From Egicoccus sp. AB-alg6-2 (lineage in GTDB: Bacteria > Actinomycetota > Nitriliruptoria > Nitriliruptorales > Nitriliruptoraceae): DNA of 64,000 bases. Where the stretch lies: contig NZ_JBGUAY010000001.1 of the NCBI RefSeq assembly GCF_041821025.1, forward strand, positions 310,001-374,000, in the 5' to 3' direction. Each line of letters begins with the position of its first letter. Within the stretch, counting starts at the first letter, position 1. Both the position numbers and the translations under genes were made by a program. Shown here piece after piece: positions 9,038 to 19,341 of the stretch. The notes beneath the pieces are model-generated. The model was not told the DNA's origin. It ran no database searches and worked only from the letters and a program-made list of their open reading frames with translations.

Positions 9038-10989
9038 GACGGCACCTTCGTGCGTGCGCGCGGTGTCGCGGATTCCGCGTCCGGTTCCAGCGCCCGGCGG
9101 ACCTTGTCGCGGCGGATGTCGCGGCGGCCGGCCAGCCACTGCCGGCCACCCTGACTCCACGCCCACTCGAGCAGCAGCAGGAACAACGCGGTCAGGACCA
9201 GGGGCCAGACCACGGTGCGCAGCCCTTCGCCGATCTGCGCCTCGCCGCCCGCGGCGGGCGAGCCGGGTTCGGGGCGTGGCTTCGACAGGTCGCCTTCGTC
9301 CAGCGCGGTGGTGACCGGCAGCATCAGCGGGGCGCCCGTCTCGGCGTCCTCCGACCCGGTGAAGCTGATCTGCCACGTGCCGACGGTGTCGACCAGCAGG
9401 GTCGGCGCGCCAGGGTCGATGCGCAGCGTGTCGCCACCGGGGGCGGTCGCCGCGATCGAGGTCGTCCCGACCGGGGCTTGCAGGGCCACCACCGAGCCCG
9501 CCGGCACGGCGCCGATCCCGGCGCTGCCGCCGGTCAGCCATCGGGTCGCGTTGGCGACCAGCAGCGGCCACGCGGGGCGCAACGGCAGGTCGGAGACGAG
9601 CAGGTCGAACGGGACGACCACGGCCGGGGCGTCGCCGATGCGGCCGGCGAAGAGCAGGCCGGCATCGGTCGCCGACGCCAGCGCGGTCAGTTGTGGTGCA
9701 TCGAGCACGGCGGTGGTGGCGACGGCGAGGCCCGTGAGGTCCACGTCGGCGAGCAGCGCGTGGTCGGTGGCCTGGTAGGTCAGCGCCGGCAGCGCCGCCT
9801 CCCCCGTCGAGGCGACGCCGGCCGGCCACCGGGTCGGGGCGACCAGCAGCGTGGGCACCGTCAGCGTCTCGGGCGCGGCGACGCGGTCGACGACCAGCAC
9901 GTCCACCGCGGTCAACTCGTCGGGCACGCTCGCCGAGGTCTCCACGCGCAACCCCGGCACCGACCCGAGCGCCGCCTGCAGGTAGGTGTTGCCGGGCGTG
10001 GCGAGCAGGACGCGCAGGTCCCGGCTCTCGCTCAGCACCGTCGTGGCGACGTCGTCGAATCGCAGTGCGTCGGGCACGACGCCGGTGACGTCCTCGCGCA
10101 GGGCGAGCCGAGCGGTCAGCGTCGCTCCCTCGTCCCCGGCGACGGCGGGCACGGTCACCACCACGTCCTCGGTGGTGCGCGGCGCGAGACGCAGGGACTG
10201 CTCGAGCACGACCGCCCCGTCGACCTCCAGCACGAGGCGGCCGGTGACCGCGGTCTGGGCGAACGAGCGCACCTGCGCCAGGACCTGGTGCTCGCCGCTG
10301 CCGAGCGGCGCGGAGGCGATCCGGGTGATCGCGACGTTGGGCCGGTCCCTGCCCACGGCGCTCACCGTCAGGCCGGGCGGCGCCACCGCCATCGCGTCGG
10401 CGGGGACCATCGCGTCGGTGACCAGGTGCACGACGGTGCGCTGGCCCGGCCGCTGCAGCGAGGTCGCCAGCGTGAAGGCGTCGGCCAGGTCGGCCGGAGC
10501 GTGCCGGGGCACGATCCCCGCCAGCGTGCGCGCGACCTCGCGGGCGTCGGTCGAGCCCGACAGGGCGATGCGGGCGCGCGGGCCGGCGTCGATGACCGAC
10601 ACCTCCTGGCCCGGTGCCAGGGACGCGGTCAGTTCGGTCGCTTTGCGCCGGGCGAGCTCCGCCCGGCTGGTGCCGCCCTCGTCGGTGAGCATCGAACCCG
10701 AGTTGTCCATGACCAGGATCGTGTGGTCGCCCAACGCCACGGGAACCGGGACGGCCGGTCGTGCGAGCGCGAAGGCCAGCGCGAGCAGCGCCAGCAGGAC
10801 GAGCCAAAAGGTCGCGTCCCCGCGGAAGCGCTGCCACGGCGTCGCGGCCGTGGCGGGGCGGTCGACGGCACGCCACAGGAAGGTGGAGCCGACGACCACC
10901 CGGCGGCGCCTCGGCCGCAGCAGGTACCACGCGACCAGTGGCGCGGCCGCGGCCGCCGCGAGCAGTCCGAGGGGCGCGAGCAGTCTCAT
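9034..10989 (-). CDS. BatA-like vWA-domain membrane protein
   Basis: 651 residues from ATG 10989, which overlaps the DUF58 stop (ATGA). The N-terminus is typical of BatA/aerotolerance proteins: a first helix (LLAPLGLLAAAAAAPLVAWYLL), an Arg-rich loop with STFLWRAV, then a second helix (FWLVLLALLALAFALARP). A vWA domain follows with MIDAS VMDNSGSM near residue 97. The remainder is a long extracytoplasmic region, and a final membrane helix (VVWPLVLTALFLLLLEWAW) precedes a basic tail. The family works with MoxR AAA+ ATPases, which are thought to remodel vWA clients. Its stop overlaps the next gene by GTGA, so translation of the two is probably coupled. Confidence 0.87.
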   Translation of the reverse strand: MRLLAPLGLLAAAAAAPLVAWYLLRPRRRRVVVGSTFLWRAVDRPATAATPWQRFRGDATFWLVLLALLALAFALARPAVPVPVALGDHTILVMDNSGSMLTDEGGTSRAELARRKATELTASLAPGQEVSVIDAGPRARIALSGSTDAREVARTLAGIVPRHAPADLADAFTLATSLQRPGQRTVVHLVTDAMVPADAMAVAPPGLTVSAVGRDRPNVAITRIASAPLGSGEHQVLAQVRSFAQTAVTGRLVLEVDGAVVLEQSLRLAPRTTEDVVVTVPAVAGDEGATLTARLALREDVTGVVPDALRFDDVATTVLSESRDLRVLLATPGNTYLQAALGSVPGLRVETSASVPDELTAVDVLVVDRVAAPETLTVPTLLVAPTRWPAGVASTGEAALPALTYQATDHALLADVDLTGLAVATTAVLDAPQLTALASATDAGLLFAGRIGDAPAVVVPFDLLVSDLPLRPAWPLLVANATRWLTGGSAGIGAVPAGSVVALQAPVGTTSIAATAPGGDTLRIDPGAPTLLVDTVGTWQISFTGSEDAETGAPLMLPVTTALDEGDLSKPRPEPGSPAAGGEAQIGEGLRTVVWPLVLTALFLLLLEWAWSQGGRQWLAGRRDIRRDKVRRALEPDAESATPRARTKVPS

Positions 10990-11951
10990 CGGACCAGCCC
11001 GAGTGCCGGCAGTTCCGCCAGCAGCAGCCGGGCGAGGTCGACGTCGGTGGGCACCAGCACGTGGGCGGCGCCGATCGTCGTACACGCGGCCTCGACGGCG
11101 TCGAGGTGGGTCCGCAGGGCCTCGGCGTACGCGGCCACCGTGCCCTCATCCCCGCCGGCCTGGACCTCGGCGCCCGTCTCGGCATCGACCAGGCGCACGT
11201 CCTCGAGCAGGTGGGGCCGCAGTTCCTCGACGTCGAGGACCTGCAGCACGAGCACGTCCAGGCGGCCGCTGCCCAGGGCGCGGATCGTCGCGTCCCAGTC
11301 GTCGTAGAGCAGGTCGCTGATCAGCACGAGTGGACCGCTGGCGGTCGCTCGCGCGGCACGTCCGACCGCGGCGGTCAGGTCGGGCCGGCCGGCCGGTCCT
11401 TCGCCGAAGTCGTCGTCACCGGTCGGCTCCCCCGGAGCCGCCGATGCACCGACGGTCTGACCGGTCGTGGCCTGGGTGCCGGGCACGTGCGCACCGCCGG
11501 TGCCCTGCAGCAGCAGTCCGGCGTGCGCCAGGGCGCCGCTGCCCCGCGTCCAGCCGCCGCCGAGGCGGTCGGCGTTCGCCAGCGGGTCGTGCTCGGCGAG
11601 CCACAACCGCACCCCGTCCCGGGCGCCGAGGACCGACAGTCCGGCCGCGATCTGGTCGGCCACGCGGCGCTTGGGCCCGTACATCGAGGCCGAGCGGTCC
11701 AGCACGACCTGAGCCGAGGCGTCGTCCTCCGCCTCGGTGAGGGTGACCTGCAGACGTCCGTGCCGGCGCGAGGCGGACAAATCGATACGTCGTGGGTCGT
11801 CGCCGGCCACGTACTCCCGCACGTCGGCGAACTCCACGGAGGCGCCGAGCCGGCTGGAGCGGTGGCCGCCGACGAAGCGGCCGCGAACACGCCGACGCGG
11901 CACCAGCTGGTGTCGTCCCAGCTGGGCCACGAGTCGCGGCGTGAGCAGCAT
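10986..11951 (-). CDS. DUF58-family protein
   Basis: A 321-residue cytoplasmic protein. The signature is the N-terminal GSR..G..EFADVREYVAGDDPRRIDLSASRR-type block, here as HRSSRLGASVEFADVREY followed by DDPRRIDLSAS. A vWA-like fold then carries DRSASMYGPKRR near residue 85. DUF58 proteins are nearly always encoded beside a MoxR ATPase and form a three-part set with it and vWA membrane proteins. The domain is shorter than membrane-anchored DUF58 proteins and has no transmembrane segment. A Gly/Ala-rich insertion occurs near residues 160-185. Its stop overlaps the start of the next gene. Confidence 0.9.
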   Translation of the reverse strand: MLLTPRLVAQLGRHQLVPRRRVRGRFVGGHRSSRLGASVEFADVREYVAGDDPRRIDLSASRRHGRLQVTLTEAEDDASAQVVLDRSASMYGPKRRVADQIAAGLSVLGARDGVRLWLAEHDPLANADRLGGGWTRGSGALAHAGLLLQGTGGAHVPGTQATTGQTVGASAAPGEPTGDDDFGEGPAGRPDLTAAVGRAARATASGPLVLISDLLYDDWDATIRALGSGRLDVLVLQVLDVEELRPHLLEDVRLVDAETGAEVQAGGDEGTVAAYAEALRTHLDAVEAACTTIGAAHVLVPTDVDLARLLLAELPALGLVR

Positions 11952-11968
11952 GGCTCCTCCGGCCCCGG

Positions 11969-12961
<993 letters not shown>

Positions 12962-12979
12962 GCTTGCTCCTCGGTGCGC

Positions 12980-14662
12980 TCAGCGTGCGAGCTGGTCGAA
13001 GTAGTCCCGCACGAGGTCGCGACGTCCCACGGGGAAGCCGGGACGCTCGATCGTGCGGGTGGCGAGGTCGCGGTAGGTACCGAGGACGTCGAGGTAGGGC
13101 ACGAGCGCGTCACTGACCTCGCCGGGCCCGAGCCCCTTGCCCACCTGGGCGTCGGGACCGACGCCGGAGTCCTGGCCGCCGAGGTGCCACTCGTCGTCCT
13201 CGCCACCGACCCGCGGTGGCGCGAAGACGGTGTCGAGCTCCGGCCCGTCGCCGTGGGCGCCCTGACCGGTGGGGTCCTGGACCTGGCCGTTGCCGGTCAT
13301 GCCGTCGCCGGGCTGGCCACCCGGCCCACCCTGGCCCCCACCGCCGCCACCGCCCTGTCCCTGGCCTTGTCCCTGGCCTTGTCCCTGGCCTTGTCCCTGG
13401 CCTTGTCCCTGGCCTTGTCCCTGGCCTTGCCCTTCGCCTTGCCCTTGGCCCTGCCCTTGCCCTTGCCCTTGGCCCTGTCCCTGTCCTTGGCCTTGTCCTT
13501 GTCCCTGCCCTTGCCCCTGGCCGCGCGCGGCGTCCCGCAGGTTGCCCTGGGCCTGCCCGAGCACCCCGTCGGTCGCCTCCAGGGCGCCCTGACCGGCCGC
13601 CGATGCGACCGCGGACCCGACGGCGCCCGACGCGGACGAGATCGCACCGCCGGCGGCGACCTGGTCGCCGGCGTCGAGGGCCTCGGCCGCGTCCGCGAGG
13701 GCGTCGGCGATCTCGGGTTGGCCGGCGGCGATGGCTTCGGAGAGTTCCCTCAGGCGGTCGGCGAGGGCCCCCGGGTCCGGCACGTCGCCGGCGGCGAGTG
13801 CACCCGCGAGGGCGTCGAGCTGCGCACGGACCGAGTCCCCGGCGGCCAGCGGCTCGCGGCCGAGCTCCCGTGCGAGACCGTCGAGGGCGGCCCGTTGCCC
13901 GTTGCGGTCGGGGTCGAGTTCGCGGGCCAGCTCGGCGCGCGCCGCGGCCAGCTCCTCCAGCGCCTGCTCCAGGGTGCGGCCGTCGAGCTGCTCGGCGACC
14001 TCCTGCAGGCGCTCGGCCGCCGCCGCACCCGGCTCGCCCAACTCGGCGAGCTCGTCGGCGGCCCGTTCCAGGTCCTCGGTGACGCGCTCGACGGCGGCGG
14101 CCTCGCGCGCACGCCGATCGCGCTCACCGGCGTGGGGGTCGGGCGCGGCGGCCAGCGCGGCCACGGCGAGCACCAGCACGAGGGCGGCGACCAGCCACCG
14201 TCCCTCGGGGCGATGGGCGGGAGGCAGCGTGCGCACGCCCGCGGCGGCGGCGTCGGCCTCGACGAGTTGTCGTCGCGCCAGCCCGTCGAGACCTCCGCGT
14301 TCCTGTCCGACGGTGCGCAGCTCCAGGGCCGTCCGGTAGCGGTCCTTGGCGCCCAGGAGGCCGTCGACGGCGGCGGCGGCGACCTCGCCCGGGACCGGGC
14401 GCAGCGCAACCGCGGCCAGCGCGACGACGACGGCGGCCGCACAACCGGCGAGCACGAGCGTGGTCACCGGTGGCAACAGCACCAACCAGGCGAGCAGGCT
14501 CCAGACGAGGGCGACACCGGCTCCGACCGTGACGACCGGCCCGACCCGGTCGGCCAGCCGCACCCGCCGGATCCGGCGGCGGCCGCGCGCGACCAGGGCG
14601 TCCAGGCCGGGGGTCCGCGGAACGGGAAGGGTGTCGTCACGGACGGTCGTCGGTGTGCGCAT
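12980..14662 (-). CDS. membrane protein with long Gly-Gln repeat tract (DUF4175-like)
   Basis: 560 residues from ATG 14662, one base after the upstream stop. It has two N-terminal hydrophobic helices (VVTVGAGVALVWSLLAWLVLL and LVLAGCAAAVVVALAAVAL) and a cytoplasmic stretch. A further helix follows (RWLVAALVLVLAVAALAA). Next comes an Ala/Glu/Leu-rich helical region likely to be coiled coil (residues ~185-400). A nearly pure (Gly-Gln)n tract of over 50 residues then leads to a Gly-rich linker and a folded-looking C-terminal end (EVSDALVPYLDVLGTYRDLATRTIERPGFP). The layout recalls DUF4175-type proteins found near MoxR/vWA genes, but that assignment is tentative. Length variation of the tract is likely by slippage. 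Confidence 0.75.
   Translation of the reverse strand: MRTPTTVRDDTLPVPRTPGLDALVARGRRRIRRVRLADRVGPVVTVGAGVALVWSLLAWLVLLPPVTTLVLAGCAAAVVVALAAVALRPVPGEVAAAAVDGLLGAKDRYRTALELRTVGQERGGLDGLARRQLVEADAAAAGVRTLPPAHRPEGRWLVAALVLVLAVAALAAAPDPHAGERDRRAREAAAVERVTEDLERAADELAELGEPGAAAAERLQEVAEQLDGRTLEQALEELAAARAELARELDPDRNGQRAALDGLARELGREPLAAGDSVRAQLDALAGALAAGDVPDPGALADRLRELSEAIAAGQPEIADALADAAEALDAGDQVAAGGAISSASGAVGSAVASAAGQGALEATDGVLGQAQGNLRDAARGQGQGQGQGQGQGQGQGQGQGQGQGQGQGEGQGQGQGQGQGQGQGQGQGQGQGQGQGGGGGGGQGGPGGQPGDGMTGNGQVQDPTGQGAHGDGPELDTVFAPPRVGGEDDEWHLGGQDSGVGPDAQVGKGLGPGEVSDALVPYLDVLGTYRDLATRTIERPGFPVGRRDLVRDYFDQLAR
13354..13522. repeat. Gly-Gln-encoding degenerate hexanucleotide/12-bp tandem repeat
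   Basis: A run of GGNCAR hexamers on the minus strand, including several perfect 12-bp units (seen on the plus strand as ccctggccttgt). It encodes alternating Gly and Gln with a single Gln-to-Glu change. Plus-strand readings through it give artificial PWPC and LVPG repeats. Synonymous variation in the second half suggests that the protein repeat, not just the DNA repeat, is maintained. Confidence 0.9.
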
Positions 14663-14663
14663 G

Positions 14664-15653
14664 TCAGGCCTCCCGGACGCCGTCGCGCGGCCCCAGCGCC
14701 CGCGTCGCCGACCACAGCGCGAGGCCGCCGAGCACCGCGTAGACCGCCAGCGTGATGGGCCACACGGTCGGACGGGCCGGCTCGACGAGATCGCCCTCGA
14801 CGAACCCGCCGCCGAACGCGGGGTCGACCATGACGCCACCGCCGATGCCGACCCCACCGAAGGCCGCGTCGCCCGGCAGTGCGGCCGCGAACGGGGTCAA
14901 CACCGAGGGCAGGCCGCCCGCGAAGGAGGACCGCGTCGACGACCCCGTCGCGTCGGCGAGCGCGTAGAACGGGTTGGCGTACATGGCGACGGGCCGGTAA
15001 CCCTCGCGCAGGTCGAAGTCCCGGGCGGCGAACTCCGCGAACGCGGCGATCAGCGTGCCGATGACCAGGCACAGCACCAGGCCGTAGGTGAGCACGACCG
15101 CTCCGGTGGTGCGTCGGGTCCTGGCGGACACGCCGATCGCCATCGCCGCGATGCAGATCGCGACGACCAGCACCACCAGCAGCCCCTTCAGCAGGTCGCC
15201 CAGCGTCGCACCGCCCAGCACGAACGCGGTCGCGGCGAGCGGGGCCGTCACCAGCACCAGCAGCACGGTCCAGGCCGACGAGGCGCCGAGCTTGCCGAGC
15301 ACGATGCCCCACGGGCGCAGCAAGGTGATCCGCAGCAGTCCCAGGGTGCGTCGCTCGCGCTCCCCGGCCAGTTGCGCCGCCGCGTATCCCGGCGCCACGA
15401 ACAGGACCAGTCCGAGCACCCCGGCGAGCAGGTTCTCGAGCAGGAAGCGGCCGAGGACCGGTCCGCTCGCGGTGACCGGCGCCCATCCGTTCATGGCCTG
15501 CTGTTCGAGGTAGCTGGTCGCCAGCCATCGTGCCAGCAGCAGCAGTCCGCCCAGCAGGCCGAGATAGGCGGTCAGTACGACCGCCGCCCGCGGCCCACGC
15601 CAGCGCTCGAGCAACTCGCGGCGCAGCACCGGGTTGAGCGTCGGCGCCCTCAT
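14664..15653 (-). CDS. ABC-2-type transporter permease
   Basis: 329 residues with six or more hydrophobic segments. It starts with the short cytoplasmic lead MRAPTLNPVLRRELLERWRGPRA-like typical of ABC-2 permeases of the NatB/GldF type. The motif GERERRTLGLLRITLLRPWGIVLGK in the first cytoplasmic loop is the expected coupling region (a TLDLLLLTPLSP-like sequence). A Gly-rich extracytoplasmic loop (FGGVGIGGG) lies before the last helix. The ATPase gene is 19 bases upstream and is surely its partner. The substrate is unknown; the operon context suggests an envelope component rather than a nutrient. Confidence 0.88.
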   Translation of the reverse strand: MRAPTLNPVLRRELLERWRGPRAAVVLTAYLGLLGGLLLLARWLATSYLEQQAMNGWAPVTASGPVLGRFLLENLLAGVLGLVLFVAPGYAAAQLAGERERRTLGLLRITLLRPWGIVLGKLGASSAWTVLLVLVTAPLAATAFVLGGATLGDLLKGLLVVLVVAICIAAMAIGVSARTRRTTGAVVLTYGLVLCLVIGTLIAAFAEFAARDFDLREGYRPVAMYANPFYALADATGSSTRSSFAGGLPSVLTPFAAALPGDAAFGGVGIGGGVMVDPAFGGGFVEGDLVEPARPTVWPITLAVYAVLGGLALWSATRALGPRDGVREA

Positions 15654-15672
15654 CGGCTCGCTCCCTGGTCGA

Positions 15673-16668
15673 TCATCGGATGACCCCTTGGGTGACGGAC
15701 AGGAACAGGCGCTCGAGTCCGCCGCGGTCCTCCCGGAAGTCGGCTACCCGTACGCCGGCGGCGACGAGTGCGACGAGCAGGTCGGCGGCCGCATCCTCGC
15801 CGCCGGCGACCTCGCAGCGCAGGCGTCCGTCGGCGAGGCTGGTCAGGACGCCGCTGGCGCCGGCGACCTGCGCCGCCGCGGCGAGGGCCTCCTCGCCGCC
15901 GAGTACCCGCACCGTCACCGTGTGGGCGGTCTGGACCGCGCCGCGGATCTCGTCGGGGGTCCCTTGGGCGAGGACCTTGCCGGCCTCGACGATCGCAACG
16001 CGGTCGCAGAGCTCGTCGAGCTCGGCCAGGATGTGCGAGCTGATCACGATCGTCACGCCCTGGACGGCCAGTTCCTTGACGATCTCGCGCAGTTCGACGC
16101 GTGCGCGCGGGTCCAGCCCGGAGGCCGGCTCGTCGGCCACCAGCACCTGGGGGTCGTGCACCAGGCCCCGTGCCAGCGACAGGCGTTGCTGCATGCCGCG
16201 CGAGAGCCCGGCGACGTCGGTGTCCGCCTTGTGCCCGAGCTCGACCAGCTCGAGCAGCGCCGCGACCTGCTCGGCGCGCTGCTCGCGCGGCACCTCGTAG
16301 GCGTGGGCGAAGAAGTCGAGGTACTCCGCGCAGCTGAGGCCGTCGTAGAGTCCGAACGTGTCGGGGACGTAGCCCACCTTGCCGCGGACGGCGCGTGGCT
16401 CGGTCACCGGGTCGTGCCCCAGGACGTCGATCGTGCCCGCGTCGGGACGCAGCAGGGTCACGGTCGCCAGCATCGTGGTGGTCTTCCCGGCGCCGTTGGG
16501 CCCGACGAGTCCGAAGACCCCGCCCTGGGGGACGTCGAGGTCGAGCGCGTCGACCGCGTTCAGGCTGCCGTAGCGCTTGGTGAGCCCGCGCACCGTGACG
16601 GCTGCGGGGGCCGACGGCGGCGGAGGTGGCGGCGGTGCGGCGGCCTCGTTGACGAACGGCACGCTCAT
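15673..16668 (-). CDS. ABC transporter ATP-binding protein
   Basis: 331 residues. Walker A GPNGAGKTTT, signature GLSRGMQQRLSLARGLVHDP, Walker B VLVADEPASGLDPRAR and the switch histidine in VISSHILAELD are all intact. The signature has SRGMQQ rather than LSGGQ, as in the CcmA/GldA group that pairs with ABC-2 permeases. A Pro-rich N-terminal tail precedes the domain (AAPPPPPPPSAP). ATG 16668 overlaps the stop of the upstream gene (ATGA). The C-terminal 90 residues form a regulatory domain usual for this subfamily. Confidence 0.93.
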   Translation of the reverse strand: MSVPFVNEAAAPPPPPPPSAPAAVTVRGLTKRYGSLNAVDALDLDVPQGGVFGLVGPNGAGKTTTMLATVTLLRPDAGTIDVLGHDPVTEPRAVRGKVGYVPDTFGLYDGLSCAEYLDFFAHAYEVPREQRAEQVAALLELVELGHKADTDVAGLSRGMQQRLSLARGLVHDPQVLVADEPASGLDPRARVELREIVKELAVQGVTIVISSHILAELDELCDRVAIVEAGKVLAQGTPDEIRGAVQTAHTVTVRVLGGEEALAAAAQVAGASGVLTSLADGRLRCEVAGGEDAAADLLVALVAAGVRVADFREDRGGLERLFLSVTQGVIR

Positions 16669-19139
16669 GCTGCTCCCTCCGCGCCGAGGCCCCGCTGCCC
16701 GAAGGGCAGGAACCCGACGTTGCGCGCCCGGACGAGCACGTCACCGAGCGGCGAGACCACCCGCGCCGGGTCGGCGCGGTCGTCGGCGTCGAAGACCGTG
16801 TCGGCGGCCACCCAACGGGCCTCGACGCGGTCGTAGATCTCGAACCCCGACTCCGGGGGGCCGTCGTCGCCGGGCTCGGCGTCCGAGATGCGCTCGGCCA
16901 CCTGGCACGAGCCGTCCTCGAAGCAGGCCTCGACGCGCGTGTCGTCGCCGCCGCACTCACGCGAGTTGGGCGGGCAGGCGACCTGGTCGCCGCAGCGTTC
17001 CTCGGGTTCGGACTCGTTGCCGTCCGCGTCGATCTCGGTCACCTCGAAGCAGCCGTTGCCCCAGGGGTCGGCCATGCCCATGTCCATCGGGCGCACGGCG
17101 CCGCCCTCGTCGAGCGTCGACACCAACGTGCCGATCGCCTCGGGGTCCGGCAGGCGGAACCGCAGCACCGCCTCGGACTCGCCGTCCACCGACAGCGGGT
17201 GCTGCCGCCACGGCGTCCACACGCCTCGGCGCAGGAGGTCGCGACGCACCTCGTGGGGCAGCACGGTGTCACCGTGGTGCTCGGGAGTGACCCCCACCGC
17301 GACGAACGAGCCGCGATCGTCGACCTGGCCGCGCACGCGGGGGGAGGTCAGGCCGAGGTCGTCGGTGGTGGCGGCGGTCACCCAGACGGTGCCGGGACTG
17401 CGGTCGAGCACGTTCCAGGCCAGCAACCGCTCGGCGACGCCCGGACCGGGCACCTCGCCGTCGACCTGGCGGCCCCGGTCACCGAGCATCCGCATCCCGC
17501 GGTCACCGGGGGCGCGGGGAAGGGCCGCTTCGAGATCGTCGACCGTGATCGTGCGCTCCTCGCCGGGGGCGAGGGTGCCGACTTCAGCGACGGCGGTGGC
17601 GGCCAGGACGGTGACGGCCTCCAGCGTGGCGTCGGTGCGGTTGGCGAGCGTCACCTCGAGCACGCCGTCGTCGAACGTGGCGGCGACGTCCATCGGGGGT
17701 GCGACGGCGGCGGGCCCGTAGGCGATCGCGGTCGTGGTCTGCAGTGCCTCGAGGTGGGTACTGAAGGTGGTGTCCTGGCCGTCGAAGGCGTTGAACGAGA
17801 GGGTCTCGGTCCAGAAGGAGCCCACCATGCCGTCGCGTTGGCCCGGATAGACGATCTGCTGCGTGCCGCGGGAGGGCGCCTGCAGGCTCAGCGCAGTCAC
17901 CTCCTGCCCGACACCGTCGAGCCACCAGGCCGCACGCGTCACCGGGGTGGAGGAGGGCCCGCCGCTGGTGGCGGTCAGCGCCGCGATCGCGGTGAACACC
18001 AACGTCACCGCGGGAACGGTGACCCAGGTCAGCTCGCGGCGACCGAGGCGACGGACCACGAGCGCGTTCACCGGTCCGACGAGCAGGAGGTAGACCAGCA
18101 GGAACAGCAGGGCGCCGGTCATCCCCGGCAGGGTCGAGACGCCGCCGAACAGCCGGTTGCCGAGGTCGCCCTCGTCGAACGAGCCCAGCGGCATGCCGAG
18201 GTCGGCGCGCGGGTGGAAGATCTGGCTCCAGACGTCCGCCTGGTCGCCGGGACCGCCCTCGCCGGGAGCGCCCGCGACGGCGATGACGCGGCCCCGTCCG
18301 GCGGGGACGGCGGCGATCCACGTCTGGCTGCCTCCGCCGGACACGCCGAGGTCGGCCGGGGAGGCCGACCACGCGGCCTCGGTGGGCGTCAAGGCCACGC
18401 CGCCGTCGCCCGCGTCGGTGAGGCCCTCGATCGGGGTCCAGGGCAGTGGCAGCGTCCCGTCGCCGGGCCGCAGCGAGACGACCAGGTCCAGGCCGGTGGC
18501 TGCCGCGACCGCGAGCGCGTCGCGCTGGTCGTCACTGAGCGCGGCCAACTGCGTCGCGGACACCACGAGCGCGTCGAGTGCGTCGAGTGCGCGAGGTCCG
18601 AGGTCGATGACGGCGGGATCGACCCGCACCCCACGCACCGGACGGTCCAGGCCGGCGACGTTGAGCGGACGTGGCAACGCGGGCTCGGCCGCGATCCCAC
18701 CGACGACCACGTCCTCACCGGCACCGCCGCCCGCCCGCGGCAGGGTGATGCGGGTGCCGGCCGAGGAGACGAAGGACGCCTGCACCTCGTCGGCCGGGGG
18801 CAGGAGCAGGTGGAACACCTTGGTGGCGCCGGCGGACACCTCGACGTCGCGAACGGCACCACCACGCGAGGCGCCGAGGCCGCCGACCTCCAGCCGCCCG
18901 GCGATCGGGACCTGTGGCGAGAACTCGACCTCGAGCAGGGTCCAGGCGCCGGAGCCGGTTCCGCGACCGAAGCCCGCCGTGACGGTGGCGCCGAGGTCGA
19001 TGCGCCGCAACTCGGGTTCCTGCGCCGCCGCCGAGGACCACGGGACGACGGCCGCGAGCACGGCGAGCGCGACCACGGCGGCCAACCGCCGTGTCGACGC
19101 TGCGTGCACGCCGGACCAGATCCTCGACCCAGATCGCAC
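16665..19139 (-). CDS. large exported/membrane-anchored protein of unknown function
   Basis: First gene of the eight-gene operon, about 824 residues from GTG 19139 (AAGGGG five bases upstream; GTG 19109 is an alternative). It has a signal peptide (RRLAAVVALAVLAAVVPWSSAAAQ), an extracytoplasmic N-terminal domain of about 300 residues, and two closely spaced helices near residues 335-395 (ALLFLLVYLLLVGPVNALVV, then VTLVFTAIAALTA). A second large beta-rich domain follows. The C-terminal 130 residues contain a cluster of cysteines (CFEVTEID, CGDQVACPPNSREC, CFEDGSCQV). No named domain was recognised. It may supply the substrate-facing part for the coupled ABC transporter. Confidence 0.72.
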   Translation of the reverse strand: MRSGSRIWSGVHAASTRRLAAVVALAVLAAVVPWSSAAAQEPELRRIDLGATVTAGFGRGTGSGAWTLLEVEFSPQVPIAGRLEVGGLGASRGGAVRDVEVSAGATKVFHLLLPPADEVQASFVSSAGTRITLPRAGGGAGEDVVVGGIAAEPALPRPLNVAGLDRPVRGVRVDPAVIDLGPRALDALDALVVSATQLAALSDDQRDALAVAAATGLDLVVSLRPGDGTLPLPWTPIEGLTDAGDGGVALTPTEAAWSASPADLGVSGGGSQTWIAAVPAGRGRVIAVAGAPGEGGPGDQADVWSQIFHPRADLGMPLGSFDEGDLGNRLFGGVSTLPGMTGALLFLLVYLLLVGPVNALVVRRLGRRELTWVTVPAVTLVFTAIAALTATSGGPSSTPVTRAAWWLDGVGQEVTALSLQAPSRGTQQIVYPGQRDGMVGSFWTETLSFNAFDGQDTTFSTHLEALQTTTAIAYGPAAVAPPMDVAATFDDGVLEVTLANRTDATLEAVTVLAATAVAEVGTLAPGEERTITVDDLEAALPRAPGDRGMRMLGDRGRQVDGEVPGPGVAERLLAWNVLDRSPGTVWVTAATTDDLGLTSPRVRGQVDDRGSFVAVGVTPEHHGDTVLPHEVRRDLLRRGVWTPWRQHPLSVDGESEAVLRFRLPDPEAIGTLVSTLDEGGAVRPMDMGMADPWGNGCFEVTEIDADGNESEPEERCGDQVACPPNSRECGGDDTRVEACFEDGSCQVAERISDAEPGDDGPPESGFEIYDRVEARWVAADTVFDADDRADPARVVSPLGDVLVRARNVGFLPFGQRGLGAEGAA

Positions 19140-19341
19140 CCCGACCCCTTGCTCCACGTGCGCGTCCCGCCGGCGCCTCGTCGGCTTGGACGCCTCGAAC
19201 CCCGTCCCGGTTGCGCGACCGGGACGTGATCGTCGCACACCGCACACCGGTCGGACCGCTGGTGCGGCGGTCGCCCGGCTCACGTGCGCCGTGCGAGACT
19301 CCCTCCTCCGGGAACGATCTCCGACGGAGGGCAGCGCACCC
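19140..19341. promoter_or_regulatory. divergent promoter region between the eight-gene operon and the Nudix gene
   Basis: 202 bases that must hold start signals in both directions. No clear TANNNT -10 at a suitable distance was picked out. A GGAGG Shine-Dalgarno for the Nudix gene is present near 19327. Confidence 0.4.

Noticed and set aside
9038-11185. An N-terminal extension of the 983-residue vWA protein
   Set aside because: The frame is open far upstream, but that part is Arg/Gly/Pro-rich shadow of the two preceding genes; the GTGA overlap and vWA-family N-terminus fix the start at 9037.
13269-13592. Plus-strand PWPC/LVPG repeat proteins
   Set aside because: They are the complement of the Gly-Gln tract of the minus-strand membrane protein; no ribosome site, no domain, and composition explained entirely by the repeat.
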